NCBI RefSeq assembly: GCF_003688915.1
Contig: NZ_REFU01000001.1
Span: 682,001 to 746,000 of the forward strand
DNA: 64,000 bases
Source of the DNA: Rhodococcus sp. SBT000017
GTDB taxonomy: Bacteria > Actinomycetota > Actinomycetes > Mycobacteriales > Mycobacteriaceae
Reading direction: 5' to 3'
Numbering within the stretch: position 1 is the first letter of the stretch; every line of letters starts with the position of its first letter. Shown piece by piece: positions 25,132 through 34,859 of the stretch. The position numbers and the translations under genes are program-made. The notes under the pieces were generated by a model. The model was not told the DNA's origin and did no database searches. It saw only the letters and a program-made list of their open reading frames with translations.

Positions 25132-27195
25132 TTACGTTCCAGCGGCGGTAGGCGGTTCGATCAGCATTCTCTTGATCACCTTGCCGGTCGCGGTTCGGGG
25201 CAGTTCGTCGAGGAACGTGATGTCGCGAGGAACGCAGAAGCGGCTCAACCGATTTCGGATGTAGGCGCGCACCATGTCCGCGTCGAGGCCTGCCGATCCG
25301 CGGCCGACGACGAAGGCGGCCAAACGCTGCCCGTATTCAGGGTCGGGCACACCGACGACCGCGACCTCGCCGACCTGAGGAAGATTGGCGATGGCATCCT
25401 CGACGGGGCCGGGAAAGACGTTCTCGCCTCCGGAGATGATCATCTCGTCGTCCCTGCCACAGACGAACAGCCGTCCGTTGCAGTCGATGTACCCGAGATC
25501 GCCGGTGTCCATCAGGGCAGCTCCGCGGGCGGACGCCGTCGACGGCGGTTCGGCGTTGGTGTAGCCGTCGAACAACATGTCGTTGCCGACGAATATTCGG
25601 CCGAGGGTTCCGACCGGAACGGCAGTACCGTTCGCGTCGAGCACGGCGACCGTCGTACCCAGGGGAGGGCGGCCGGCGGTGGCGGGGGCTGCGCGCAGGT
25701 CTGCGGGGGTCGCGATCGTGGCCCACGAGACCTCGGTGGAACCGTAGAAGTTGTAGAGGACGTCACCGAAGACATCCATGAAACGGCTGACGGTCGATCC
25801 GGTCAATGCCGACCCACTGCACGCGACGACCCGCAGGCTCGAGGTGTCGTACCGTGCTCGAACCTCGTCGGGCAGGTCGAGTATCCGCTGCAGCATGATC
25901 GGAACCGCGATCAACGAGGTACATCTGTGCGCCTCGATCGCACGCAGACAGTCCTCTGGATCGAATCGATCCTGGAGAACCACCGTGGCGCGCAACGGAG
26001 TGCTGATCTGCAGTGCCGCCAGCCCCCAGCTGTGGAACATCGGTGCCGCGATCAACATCCTCTCGTTCATCCGAAGGGGCATGCGCGACAGCATGGCTGC
26101 CACTGTTCCGAAGCCCTTCGGCGTGGGACGAACCGCACCTTTGGGTGACCCGCTGGTTCCGGAGGTCAGCACGACCACCGACCCGGGGCGATCCGGCCTC
26201 GCGAACGTGGCGGACGGTGCTGCGACGAAGTGTTCGAGGGTGCGCCGACGCGGAACGGCGGTATGGGACGACAGGCTCACACGGGTGACGTTCTCGGGCA
26301 GGTAGCGCACCATCGAGTCGAACTCGTCGTCGACGAACAGCATTCGGAGCTGGTGGCGGGCGGCGATCGTCTCGATCTGGCGGGCAGCGAGACCGGTGTT
26401 GAGAAGGACCACCTCGACTCCGAGCATGCCGCACGCGACGGTGCACTCGATCATCGCCGAGTGGTTGCGGGCCAGAATTCCGACGGTACTTCCCGGACTG
26501 ATTCCGGACGCGTCGAGACCTGCCGCGATACGGTGCGATCGGTGGTGGATCTCTGCGAAGGTCCGGGTCCCTCGGTCGTCGATCAAGGCGATCTCGTTCG
26601 GGGACTTCGCTGCAGCGGCTGCGAAACCACCGCCCAGAGTGAAGCCCCACTTCGCCAGTGAGTTCAGCTGCCTGTACGCGCGGTCGGGACGTGCAGCACG
26701 AATGACGCCGGTTCCCACCATCGTCTTCATGATCGCCAGCGGTAGCGACCGCGAATCCCCGGTGTTGGTCACGATCGACGTCGAGGTGCCGGACAGGGAG
26801 TTCTCCAGTCGGCGCAGACCGCCCATGACCCAATCGACGACGGCGCGGTTGTGCTCGGGCTGGGGTGAGTAGGACCCGCCGAGCCCCGCTCTGAACACGG
26901 TGACATCGATCTTCGTCTCGCCGGCCGAGCGCGCAGTGAGGGTGAACCTGACGAATCCGCCGGACTCGACATGCTCGATGGTGATGATCGGCCGGTTTCG
27001 TCTGTTCACCACCAGGTCGAGGGCGTGCTCGACACCGTTGACTCCGCACAGGTAACCGGCCGTGGATTCACGGAGCATGCAGTGGTCGAGCCCGGGGAAG
27101 TAGCGTGGGAACAACTCGACCGCGCTCAAGACTCCGCACACCTGCTCGATGTCGTGTGCGAAGACCGTGCTGCAGTCGATGACGTCCGAGACCAT
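25132..27195 (-). CDS. SRPBCC domain fused to AMP-binding acyl-CoA synthetase
   Basis: A 687-residue fusion. The first ~150 residues look like an SRPBCC/START-like ligand-binding domain (FAHDIEQVCGVLSAVELFPRYFPG, VRFTLTARSAGETKIDV). After a linker the AMP-binding enzyme begins: VVLTSGTSGSPKGAV (P-loop A3), YNFYGSTEVSW, LMDTGDLGYID and LPRTATGKVIKR with the C-terminal Lys. It should activate a carboxylic or fatty acid to the CoA thioester through an acyl-adenylate. The start at ATG 27195 places the SRPBCC fold at the N-terminus; a longer frame reaches 27303 with unlikely sequence. Substrate unknown; the next gene upstream is a dicarboxylate-type transporter. Confidence 0.8.
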   Translation of the reverse strand: MVSDVIDCSTVFAHDIEQVCGVLSAVELFPRYFPGLDHCMLRESTAGYLCGVNGVEHALDLVVNRRNRPIITIEHVESGGFVRFTLTARSAGETKIDVTVFRAGLGGSYSPQPEHNRAVVDWVMGGLRRLENSLSGTSTSIVTNTGDSRSLPLAIMKTMVGTGVIRAARPDRAYRQLNSLAKWGFTLGGGFAAAAAKSPNEIALIDDRGTRTFAEIHHRSHRIAAGLDASGISPGSTVGILARNHSAMIECTVACGMLGVEVVLLNTGLAARQIETIAARHQLRMLFVDDEFDSMVRYLPENVTRVSLSSHTAVPRRRTLEHFVAAPSATFARPDRPGSVVVLTSGTSGSPKGAVRPTPKGFGTVAAMLSRMPLRMNERMLIAAPMFHSWGLAALQISTPLRATVVLQDRFDPEDCLRAIEAHRCTSLIAVPIMLQRILDLPDEVRARYDTSSLRVVACSGSALTGSTVSRFMDVFGDVLYNFYGSTEVSWATIATPADLRAAPATAGRPPLGTTVAVLDANGTAVPVGTLGRIFVGNDMLFDGYTNAEPPSTASARGAALMDTGDLGYIDCNGRLFVCGRDDEMIISGGENVFPGPVEDAIANLPQVGEVAVVGVPDPEYGQRLAAFVVGRGSAGLDADMVRAYIRNRLSRFCVPRDITFLDELPRTATGKVIKRMLIEPPTAAGT

Positions 27196-27381
27196 GCCCC
27201 ACCCCCCGTACCTTGCCGAGTCGACAGCAACGCCGACACAGCACCGACCAGGGGATGGCGGCGCGCACCTGGAACGGGTCATCCGCCTGGATGAAGTCGT
27301 CATCGTAAACCCGGCGCACGGTTGTGTGCACGAAATCGGCCGAAGTCGGTCTCGAATTGCTGTTTTCTTCTGTAGTGAGCG

Positions 27382-28986
27382 TCAGAACTGAATGCCGAGC
27401 GACCACGCGAAGACGGTATATGCGGCGATGGTGATCAGTGAGATCGCGATCAGATTGAGCCAGAAGCCGCCTCGCATCATCTGGCCGATCGTGATGTAGC
27501 CACTGGCGTAGGACACCGCGTTCGGCGGAGTCGCCACGGGCAACATGAACGCGCAGGTGGCCGCAAGCGCTACGGGGACGGTCAGGACCAAAACATCGAT
27601 GTTCATGCCCATCGCGACGCCACCTGCGACCGGTAGGAACGTCGCGGCCGTCGCGGTATTGCTGGTGATTTCGGTCAGGAAGATGATCGCGGCCGTGGCG
27701 ACGACGACCAACATGACCACCGGAATGGTGTCGAGGCCACCTGCAACGCTCCCGATCCACTCCGTCAGGCCACTGGACTCGAATTGGGCCGACAGGGCGA
27801 GCCCACCGCCGAACAGCAGCAACACGCCCCAGGGCAGCTTGACGGCGGTCTCCCAGTCGATCAGGCGGACGCCCTTCTTGCTTCCGCTGGGCAGCAGAAA
27901 CAGCAGCAGTGCTGCTGTCATGGCGATCCCGGTGTCGGAGATCGGGGCATCGTCGAAGATCAGCGGAACACCCACCCACGACACGGCCGCCAGGCAGAAG
28001 ATGATCGCGACCCGGATCTCGCCCTGCGACATCCTGCCCAGGGCGTCGAGTTCACCTCTGATCAGCTGTTTGCCCCCGGGGATGTCGTCGATCTCCGGCT
28101 TGAACATCACGTGGGTCAACAGGAACCAGGCGATCACGAGCAGGATCACGGCGAGCGGAACGCCGGCGATCATCCACTGGAGGAACCCGATCGTGATTCC
28201 CTGCCCCTCCAGGTAACCCACCAGCAGGGTGTTGGGTGGAGTGCCGATGATGGTTCCGAGCGAGCCGATCGACGCCGCATAGGCGATGCCGAGCATCAGC
28301 GCGGTGCCGAAGTTGCTTTTGATGATGGCCTGAGTGATGTTCTCGGCGTCTGCGGTCGTTTCACCGTCGGAGCCGGGAACAGCTCCGGCCTTCTTGCCGA
28401 TGTCGAGTACCAGGACGAGGACCGAGACTCCGATGGGAATCATCATCACGGCGGTGGCGGTGTTCGAAACCCACATCGACAGAAAGCCTGTCGCAATCAT
28501 GAACCCGGCGATCACCATCGTGGGCTTCGTGCCCATGGCGTTGACCGTCAGCAGCGCGATGCGGCGATGCAGATTCCACCGTTGCATGGCCAGTGCCAAC
28601 AGGAATCCGCCCATGAACAGAAAGATGATGTTGTTGCCGTACGAAGCACCGACGTCGTTGACGGCGACGCCGGAATCGAAGACCGGAAAGATGACGAGGG
28701 GCAGCAGCGCGGTCGCTGGGATGGGCACCGCCTCCGTCATCCACCAGATGCCCATCAATACCGCGGTGCCTGCGGTCAACCGTGCCGGATGCGCTACGTC
28801 GTCGGGGAGAACCAGGTACACGAGAATTGCCAACAGGATTCCTGCGCCGAGCCCGACCCATTGACGTTTGCGGCGACCGGGTTGAACTTCCTCTTCGCGT
28901 TCTCCGGCCGATCTCTGATCCACTTCGTCGAAGTCGTGGCCTTCGGATGAGCGCCCGGCCTTCTCCTCGTCGCCGACCTGCGTCAT
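27382..28986 (-). CDS. DASS/SLC13-family anion symporter
   Basis: A 534-residue transporter with a charged 40-residue cytoplasmic N-terminus and 10-12 hydrophobic segments. The two SNT signatures of the divalent anion:Na+ symporters are present (WVSNTATAVMM and ITSNTATAATF), as is the ALLPLVIFP region. It should co-transport Na+ with di- or tricarboxylates or related anions. It stands between the acyl-CoA synthetase and an AGCS symporter on the same strand, with gaps of 186 and 88 bp. Confidence 0.87.
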   Translation of the reverse strand: MTQVGDEEKAGRSSEGHDFDEVDQRSAGEREEEVQPGRRKRQWVGLGAGILLAILVYLVLPDDVAHPARLTAGTAVLMGIWWMTEAVPIPATALLPLVIFPVFDSGVAVNDVGASYGNNIIFLFMGGFLLALAMQRWNLHRRIALLTVNAMGTKPTMVIAGFMIATGFLSMWVSNTATAVMMIPIGVSVLVLVLDIGKKAGAVPGSDGETTADAENITQAIIKSNFGTALMLGIAYAASIGSLGTIIGTPPNTLLVGYLEGQGITIGFLQWMIAGVPLAVILLVIAWFLLTHVMFKPEIDDIPGGKQLIRGELDALGRMSQGEIRVAIIFCLAAVSWVGVPLIFDDAPISDTGIAMTAALLLFLLPSGSKKGVRLIDWETAVKLPWGVLLLFGGGLALSAQFESSGLTEWIGSVAGGLDTIPVVMLVVVATAAIIFLTEITSNTATAATFLPVAGGVAMGMNIDVLVLTVPVALAATCAFMLPVATPPNAVSYASGYITIGQMMRGGFWLNLIAISLITIAAYTVFAWSLGIQF

Positions 28987-29074
28987 GGAACCTCCTCGGT
29001 GTGGACGTTTTCATCACCCTAACGCGTGAATTGTCCAGAAGGTCCGAATCGAACAGCGTCGACGTCTGCGTCGC

Positions 29075-30541
29075 CTACCGGGCGATGTCGGGCTTGTTCG
29101 CGGCCGAATCGTTGTCCAGCACCGGATCCCACACGTCGCCGGGTAGGTCGCCCGGTAGATAGCTGTTGCCGCGTCCGACGAATTTGTCGTCGCGACCTTC
29201 GCGCCGCATGGCCTCGAAGTCTGCCAGCGCGCCGAAGGCCCATTTGCCCAACAGCGCAATGGCTACCAGGTTCACGGTTGCCATCGCAGCCATGGCGACG
29301 TCCGCCAGCGCCCACACCGTCGTCAGCGCGGACAAGGAGCCGAAGCCGATGGCCGCAAGGACGATGGTGCGCAACAGGTTCAGCAATTTGCCCTCGACTC
29401 CGAGGAAGTTGAGGTTGATCTCGGCGTACGAATAATTGCCGAGGATCGAAGAGAACGCGAACGTGAAGATCAACAGTGTCATCGGAATCGCCGTCCAGGT
29501 CCCCAACTGAGCGGAGATCGAGTCCTGAGTCAGAACCGCGCCGGCCACCCCGCTCGGGTTGCTGATGTCGTACACACCCGAGACCAGGATGATGAACGCT
29601 GTCGCACTGCAGATGACGATGGTGTCGAAGAAGACTCCGAGCGACTGGATCAGACCCTGCTTCACCGGATGGGACACCGTTGCGGTCGCAGCGGCGTTGG
29701 GTGCGCTGCCCATGCCTGCCTCGTTGGAGAACAGGCCACGCTTGACGCCGTTGAGCATGGCGGCCAAGATTCCGCCCGTCGTCCCGCCGATCGCCTCGTT
29801 CAGGCCGAATGCGCTCGAGACGATCTGACCGAAGACCGTCGGGATCTCGCCGATGTTCATCGCCACGATCACCAGCGCGAGCAGCACATACACCAGCGCC
29901 ATGACGGGGAGGAGGTATTCGGCCACCCGCGCGATTCGCCGGACGCCACCGAAGAGGATCGGAGCAGACAGCACCACCAGGAAGACCGCGATCCAGCCCG
30001 CATCGATGTTCATCGTGGACGAGAACGATTCGGTGATGGTGTTCGCCTGAACCATGTTGAACGCGAAGCCGAAAGCAAAGATCAGCAGGCACGCGAAGAC
30101 GATTCCCCATCGACGCGAACCCAGACCCAATTGGATGTAGTAGGCGGGACCGCCCCGGAAGCTGCCGTCGGGATTGCGCACCTTGTACATCTGCGCCAGA
30201 GTCGCCTCGATGAACGCCGTCGCCATGCCGACCACTGCGACCAGCCACATCCAGAAGATTGCGCCCGGTCCGCCGAGAGTGATCGCGATGGCGACGCCTG
30301 CGATGTTTCCCGTACCCACTCGGGACGCCAGGCCGACACAGAAGGCCTGGAACGCCGAGATGCCGCCCTCGGCGTTCGACCGAGATCCGCCGATTGCCTT
30401 GAACATCGACGGAAGAAGTCGAACTTGAACGAATTTGGTGCGGACGGTGAAGTACAGCCCGACGCCGATCAACAAGTAGATGAGGAAGACGCTGTAAAGA
30501 CGATCTGCCAAGAAGTCGATTATCGAACTGACGGTATCCAC
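29075..30541 (-). CDS. Alanine/glycine:cation symporter family protein
   Basis: A 488-residue AGCS transporter: VGTGNIAGVAIAITLGGPGA (the core family signature), YKVRNPDGSFRGGPAYYI and FSNEAGMGSAPNAAATA. It has about ten membrane segments and should import alanine, glycine or a related amino acid with Na+. A second, more distant AGCS gene lies at 34.9-36.4 kb. The gap before its start contains a short stem (GCACGG/CCGTGC) that could terminate the gene upstream. Confidence 0.9.
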   Translation of the reverse strand: MDTVSSIIDFLADRLYSVFLIYLLIGVGLYFTVRTKFVQVRLLPSMFKAIGGSRSNAEGGISAFQAFCVGLASRVGTGNIAGVAIAITLGGPGAIFWMWLVAVVGMATAFIEATLAQMYKVRNPDGSFRGGPAYYIQLGLGSRRWGIVFACLLIFAFGFAFNMVQANTITESFSSTMNIDAGWIAVFLVVLSAPILFGGVRRIARVAEYLLPVMALVYVLLALVIVAMNIGEIPTVFGQIVSSAFGLNEAIGGTTGGILAAMLNGVKRGLFSNEAGMGSAPNAAATATVSHPVKQGLIQSLGVFFDTIVICSATAFIILVSGVYDISNPSGVAGAVLTQDSISAQLGTWTAIPMTLLIFTFAFSSILGNYSYAEINLNFLGVEGKLLNLLRTIVLAAIGFGSLSALTTVWALADVAMAAMATVNLVAIALLGKWAFGALADFEAMRREGRDDKFVGRGNSYLPGDLPGDVWDPVLDNDSAANKPDIAR

Positions 30542-30651
30542 GGTGCCATCCTGGAGTGCTCGGTGTGTGGGTGCGTCGACAGCACATTACTCGCAGATGG
30601 CCGAAAGTTTGCACCGAACAAAGACGCACGGGTGCAGTTCCGTGCATGCTG

Positions 30652-31992
30652 TCAGTGCTCGGCAGGACCCCAGATGTCGCCGAACGGTATCGAACGCCCC
30701 AGAATGCGTTCTGCTGCACGGTGTCCCGATTTCAAGGCTGCGGTGACCGTTGCCGGGTCATCGGTCCAGGTCGCTTCACCGGCGAGGTGAAGTACATCGC
30801 CGATCGGAGTGGCCAGGTCGTCGTGATCTCGCGTACGTGAACCCACCGTCATGTACGAGTACGAACCGTAGGAGAACGGATCGTCCTGCCAGCGAGTGAC
30901 ATACACACGGTCCGGTGTAACGACACGGTCGCCGTACAGACCACGCAGTGCTTCGAGAACCGAGTCCGCGATGCGCTCGTCCGACCAGTGCCGAGTCTGC
31001 TGCGCGCATGCGCCCGCTGCGAAAGTCAGAAGCGTCGGACGTCCCAGCGGCATGCTCACGTCATACCAGGAGTGCCACCAGTGCCCGGCTTCGCCCTGCT
31101 GCCTTACGGCATAGACGTTCTCGTCCCAGAACTTGGTGGGGAACCTGAGGAACACCTTCTCGAACGCGTTCATCTCCAGTCGTTTCAGTGCGCCCGAAAC
31201 AGGTTCCGGCAGTGGGGGTTTAACAGTGAATGGCGGCGACTTCAGTACTCCGATCGGCACCGTCACCACAGCGCGCTCTGCCGAGAACGTCCCGGCCCCG
31301 GTATCGACCAGCACTCCGTCTCGACCCCAACGGACCTGCGTCACCGCGTGTTCGAGCCGGATGTCGAGTCCCTCGGCCAGCCGAACGGCCAATTCGTCGT
31401 AACCGTCCGGGAACACGACTTCGTCGCCCTCGATGGCGTCGTCGTCCAAACCGTGCGCGTCGAGGAGATCCTTTCCTACCCCCAACTGTTCCTCGGCCCG
31501 ATGTCCGAGGAACTCGCGAACTCGCTCGAGTCGGTCCTCGTTCCAATCCAATTGCGTCAGAGTAGCTTCCATCGCGTCACCGAACGAGGTTCCCGGGGAC
31601 GACTTCGCGATCGTCGTGGCGAACAGTTCGTCGAAGTGGTGAACGTCGGCACCGAACTGTGCGGCCGCCTGCTCGCTCAACCTGGTCCCGGTGGGGGAGT
31701 AGTACGCGATGGGCCTGCCGTCCGGCTGGTAGCTACCGACGGTGAATTCGACGGTCCGCATTCCGAAAGCGTGCACGGCATCGGCGAGAGGGTTGTCGTC
31801 TGTTCCATGAATCCAGGACGCACCGACGTCGAGGGTGCTGTCGTCGGTGCGCATCGTCCAGACCCGACCGCCCACGCGATCTCTGGCCTCGAGAACGACG
31901 ACGCGCTGACCGGCGCGATGTAGAAGTGTCGCAACGACCAAGCCGGAAATACCTGCGCCCACCACGAGGGTATCGACGTGTGTCACCGTCAC
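30652..31992 (-). CDS. Flavin monoamine oxidase-like FAD enzyme
   Basis: A 446-residue flavoprotein of the amine oxidase family: TLVVGAGISGLVVATLLHRAG and EARDRVGGRVWT at the N-terminus (FAD binding), VPIGVLKSPPF in the middle and LHLAGEATWTDDPATVTAAL near the end (second flavin-binding motif). It probably oxidises an amine or polyamine to an aldehyde or imine; the substrate is not readable. It lies 24 bp downstream of the protein kinase gene on the same strand, so the two may be cotranscribed. Confidence 0.85.
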   Translation of the reverse strand: MTVTHVDTLVVGAGISGLVVATLLHRAGQRVVVLEARDRVGGRVWTMRTDDSTLDVGASWIHGTDDNPLADAVHAFGMRTVEFTVGSYQPDGRPIAYYSPTGTRLSEQAAAQFGADVHHFDELFATTIAKSSPGTSFGDAMEATLTQLDWNEDRLERVREFLGHRAEEQLGVGKDLLDAHGLDDDAIEGDEVVFPDGYDELAVRLAEGLDIRLEHAVTQVRWGRDGVLVDTGAGTFSAERAVVTVPIGVLKSPPFTVKPPLPEPVSGALKRLEMNAFEKVFLRFPTKFWDENVYAVRQQGEAGHWWHSWYDVSMPLGRPTLLTFAAGACAQQTRHWSDERIADSVLEALRGLYGDRVVTPDRVYVTRWQDDPFSYGSYSYMTVGSRTRDHDDLATPIGDVLHLAGEATWTDDPATVTAALKSGHRAAERILGRSIPFGDIWGPAEH

Positions 31993-32016
31993 TCCTTTCC
32001 GTCGACGGCCGTGGGG

Positions 32017-33366
32017 TCAGTTCCCTCGGCCGGAATTGCCGTTGCCACTGTTGCCGTTGCCGTTGCTGTTTCCGTTTCCCGAGTTGCCGTTGCCGGAGTT
32101 TCCGTTTCCGTTCCCCGAATTGCCGTTGCTGTTACCCGGCGGTAGCGGGGCCGGCGCAGCGGGCTCGATCGGAACCGGATTCGCCGTAGGTACGGGAGCA
32201 GGTTCGGGCGGGTTCGAGATGACCGGAATCGAACTCGCAGGTGCAGGTGCAGGCGTAGGGGTCGTGGGTGCCACTGTGGTCGACTCCACGAGTGTCGGAG
32301 TCGGTGTCGACGGCGACATGGGCTCGGGCTCGTCGCCCGTGCCGATTGCGATCCAGACGATCGCCGCTCCCAGCGAAACGAACAGAGTTGCTGCCGCCGG
32401 GATGATCCATGCTCGGCGCGCAGATTTCGCGTCGGTGGACGCTGGAACTGCCGGGTGCGCAACCATGTTCGTGGGCTCGACGGGCATAGCGGCGGTGCGG
32501 GGAAGAAGAGTCGCCCTGTGCGAGATCCCGCGCAATCGGTGGGCGACCGCAGCTGCGGTCGGTCGATCCTCCGGGCGTCTGGATGTCATCTCCGTCAACA
32601 GAGCGTGCCAGTCCGATCCGAGCCCCTCGGGGACGCTGGGATCGCGGTGCAGGCGCGCCACCGCTGCTGCCACGGCGCTTCCCTCGAATGCCATTGTGCC
32701 GGTGAGGCACTCGATGAGAACGAGCCCCAGTGTGTAGATGTCCGTCGGTGGGCCTGCCGAAGTGCCCGTCGCCTGCTCCGGGCTGAGGTAGTGCGCAGTA
32801 CCGACCGTGGTGCCGTGTTCGGTGAGTCGTTCGGCGTCGACGATACGGGCGATGCCGAAATCGGCAAGTTTGGCGCACTGTCCCACACCGACGTCCGGCG
32901 CCTGCGCAACGAGGATGTTGGCGGGCTTGATGTCGCGATGCATCACACCCTGATCGTGAATGTAGGCGAGAGCCTCCGCCAGCTCGCATCCGATTCGCGC
33001 GACGTGGGCACCGTCCATTGTTCGGCCCTGGCGATACGCACTCAACGTCGGACCGTCGATCAGCTCCATCACCAGGTACGGCACCGGCATCCCGCCGGCA
33101 TCGAGTGCAGTGCCCGCGTCGTACAGCGTCACCAGACCAGGGTGCGACAGCGACGCGAGAGTCCGAATTTCTGCATCGATGCGCTGGGCAGTGTCCGGCG
33201 GCTCACCGTGGCGGAATATCTTCACCGCTACCGATCGGCCGAGAACGTGGTCGGCGGCGTGCACCACGTCGGCCATTCCGCCGCGCCCCAACACCGTGCC
33301 CAGCCGGTATCGACCCGCGAAGAGGTGGTCGTGAGGGGCACCGGGACGAGAGTCCGCTTCCACCAT
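32017..33366 (-). CDS. Membrane Ser/Thr protein kinase (PknB-type) with Asn/Gly/Ser-rich tail
   Basis: A 449-residue kinase. Hanks motifs are complete: LGRGGMADV glycine loop, AVKIF (Lys49), MHRDIKPAN (Asp145), ADFGIAR (Asp169) and YLSPEQA. After a juxtamembrane linker a single membrane helix spans about 320-342; a Pro/Thr-rich segment follows, and the last 39 residues are repeats of NGNSGN type. The catalytic domain is cytoplasmic and the tail outside, as in PknB-like receptors, but without PASTA repeats. Divergent from the EAL gene. Confidence 0.9.
   Translation of the reverse strand: MVEADSRPGAPHDHLFAGRYRLGTVLGRGGMADVVHAADHVLGRSVAVKIFRHGEPPDTAQRIDAEIRTLASLSHPGLVTLYDAGTALDAGGMPVPYLVMELIDGPTLSAYRQGRTMDGAHVARIGCELAEALAYIHDQGVMHRDIKPANILVAQAPDVGVGQCAKLADFGIARIVDAERLTEHGTTVGTAHYLSPEQATGTSAGPPTDIYTLGLVLIECLTGTMAFEGSAVAAAVARLHRDPSVPEGLGSDWHALLTEMTSRRPEDRPTAAAVAHRLRGISHRATLLPRTAAMPVEPTNMVAHPAVPASTDAKSARRAWIIPAAATLFVSLGAAIVWIAIGTGDEPEPMSPSTPTPTLVESTTVAPTTPTPAPAPASSIPVISNPPEPAPVPTANPVPIEPAAPAPLPPGNSNGNSGNGNGNSGNGNSGNGNSNGNGNSGNGNSGRGN
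32020..32136 (-). repeat. Short tandem coding repeat encoding an Asn-Gly-Ser-rich tail
   Basis: The 3' end of the kinase gene consists of tandem 6- to 18-bp units encoding NGNSGN and variants over 39 residues. Such tracts change length by slippage. The encoded part is predicted outside the membrane, low in complexity and probably disordered. Confidence 0.7.
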
Positions 33367-33515
33367 CGGTCACCGCCGTTCGTCGAGTCCTTGGAGCACC
33401 TTATAGCCAAAGAATCGACGGGCAGACCGCAGTCGGGTATCGACATCACGGTGCGGTCGGGCATGATGATGCCCCGGGTGGGGACCGATCGAGCAGTTTC
33501 GAGGGAGGTCCACCC

Positions 33516-34769
33516 ATGCACCGACGTTCGACGGGTGCCGAGATTTCGCCGATGTCGGTCGATATCACGTCGGTCTATCAGCCGATCGTCACGCTGGACG
33601 GACGCGTCGTCGTGGGTTACGAAGCGTTGGTGCGGACCTGTGGAGACGGTTCCCTGATTCCGCCGCCGGAACTGCTGCGCGTGGCTCGGGAACAGGGCGT
33701 CACTGCCGATTTCGATTGGCGGTGCCGACTCAGCGCGCTGCGCGGTGCCGTCGACTCCGGCTATCCCGACCAGCTCGCACTGTTCGTCAATGCCGAACCC
33801 ATCGCCCTCGATGCACCGCCTCCTCGGGACTACCTACCGATTCTCGCCGACGCGTCGCGGCTGTCCATCTTCGTCGAAATCACCGAGCGAGACCTGATGG
33901 GTGATCCGGCCGGTCTGCTGAGGGCGGCCGAGCACGCTCGAAACCTGGGGTGGCGAGTCGCCATCGACGATGTGGGGGCAGATTCGTCCAGCCTGGCGCT
34001 GATCCCACTGCTGCGTCCCGATGTGATCAAGCTGGACATGGCACTCGTACAGGGGCATTCGAGCAACGAGACCGCCGCGATCGTCGCTGCCGTCGCCGCC
34101 GAGGCCGAACGCACCGGTGCGCTGGTCCTGGCCGAGGGAATCGAAACCGAGCAACACGAGAGTTGTGCGCGAGCCATGGGCGCCGTTCTCGGTCAGGGAT
34201 ACCTCTACGGCGCACCGGACGCTCTCCCGGACTTCGGTGAGGTGCAGGGGCCGGCCCGTTCGCTCGAGCTGGATGGAACGGTGACCGTGCGTGCCCCCGT
34301 GGCGGTCACGCCGTACGGCCTCACTCATGTGCTCGGCGCTCGCAGGCACGCGGATTCGACTCTGCTCGACGCGATCGAGAACAGTTTGCTGCACAGTGCG
34401 TACGGGACCGGTTCCTCGACCGTCGTACTGGCGACGGTGAGCGCGTCCACCGGCCTGACGCCTGCGCGCGAAGCGATCTTCGAAGACCTTGCTGCACGTA
34501 CCGCGCTGACGGCGGTCTTCGACTCCCATGCCGCCCCGCCCGCCGCCGGCTTCCGGACCGTGGTCGTGGGCGCGGACGAACCGTTGGCGCTGGAACGGTC
34601 GATCGTGATCGTGGCTCCTATGTCGAGCGTGGCGCTCATCGCGGTCGAGCGAGGTACGGCCGAGGACGGCACCCCGATGTACGACTACCGCCTCACCTAC
34701 GACCGCCATGTCGTACTGGATGCTGCAACAGTGCTTTTGAGGCGAATCCCGGCCAGATCTGCGGAGTGA
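33516..34769 (+). CDS. EAL-domain c-di-GMP phosphodiesterase with C-terminal DICT-like domain
   Basis: A 417-residue protein. The EAL part shows YEALVR (EAL Glu), LFVNAEP, VEITERDLM, AIDDVGADSSSL (DDFGTG-like), VIKLDMALV (Lys), VLAEGIETEQH and GQGYLYGAP, so the metal and substrate residues appear intact. The remaining ~150 residues (ARRHADSTLLDAIENSLL onwards) look like the DICT sensory domain. It should hydrolyse c-di-GMP in response to a signal. A GGGAGG sits 8 bp before ATG 33516. Divergent from the kinase gene, which may share its promoter region. No GGDEF domain is present. Confidence 0.82.
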   Translation: MHRRSTGAEISPMSVDITSVYQPIVTLDGRVVVGYEALVRTCGDGSLIPPPELLRVAREQGVTADFDWRCRLSALRGAVDSGYPDQLALFVNAEPIALDAPPPRDYLPILADASRLSIFVEITERDLMGDPAGLLRAAEHARNLGWRVAIDDVGADSSSLALIPLLRPDVIKLDMALVQGHSSNETAAIVAAVAAEAERTGALVLAEGIETEQHESCARAMGAVLGQGYLYGAPDALPDFGEVQGPARSLELDGTVTVRAPVAVTPYGLTHVLGARRHADSTLLDAIENSLLHSAYGTGSSTVVLATVSASTGLTPAREAIFEDLAARTALTAVFDSHAAPPAAGFRTVVVGADEPLALERSIVIVAPMSSVALIAVERGTAEDGTPMYDYRLTYDRHVVLDAATVLLRRIPARSAE

Positions 34770-34859
34770 GTCTCCGGCCTCGGTCAAGATCACGTAAATT
34801 ATCTCGCGAAATTCGGTAAATCGCGTCCTCTGCCGTCCACGTGCTGTTCACTCGAAGCC

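Noticed and set aside
29019..30719. A 566-codon frame covering the AGCS transporter
   Set aside because: Shadow of the symporter gene; Arg- and Gly-rich nonsense-like translation.
32020..32136. Repeats that could suggest a CRISPR array
   Set aside because: Units are 6-18 bp without spacers and lie in frame in the kinase gene; no cas genes are present.
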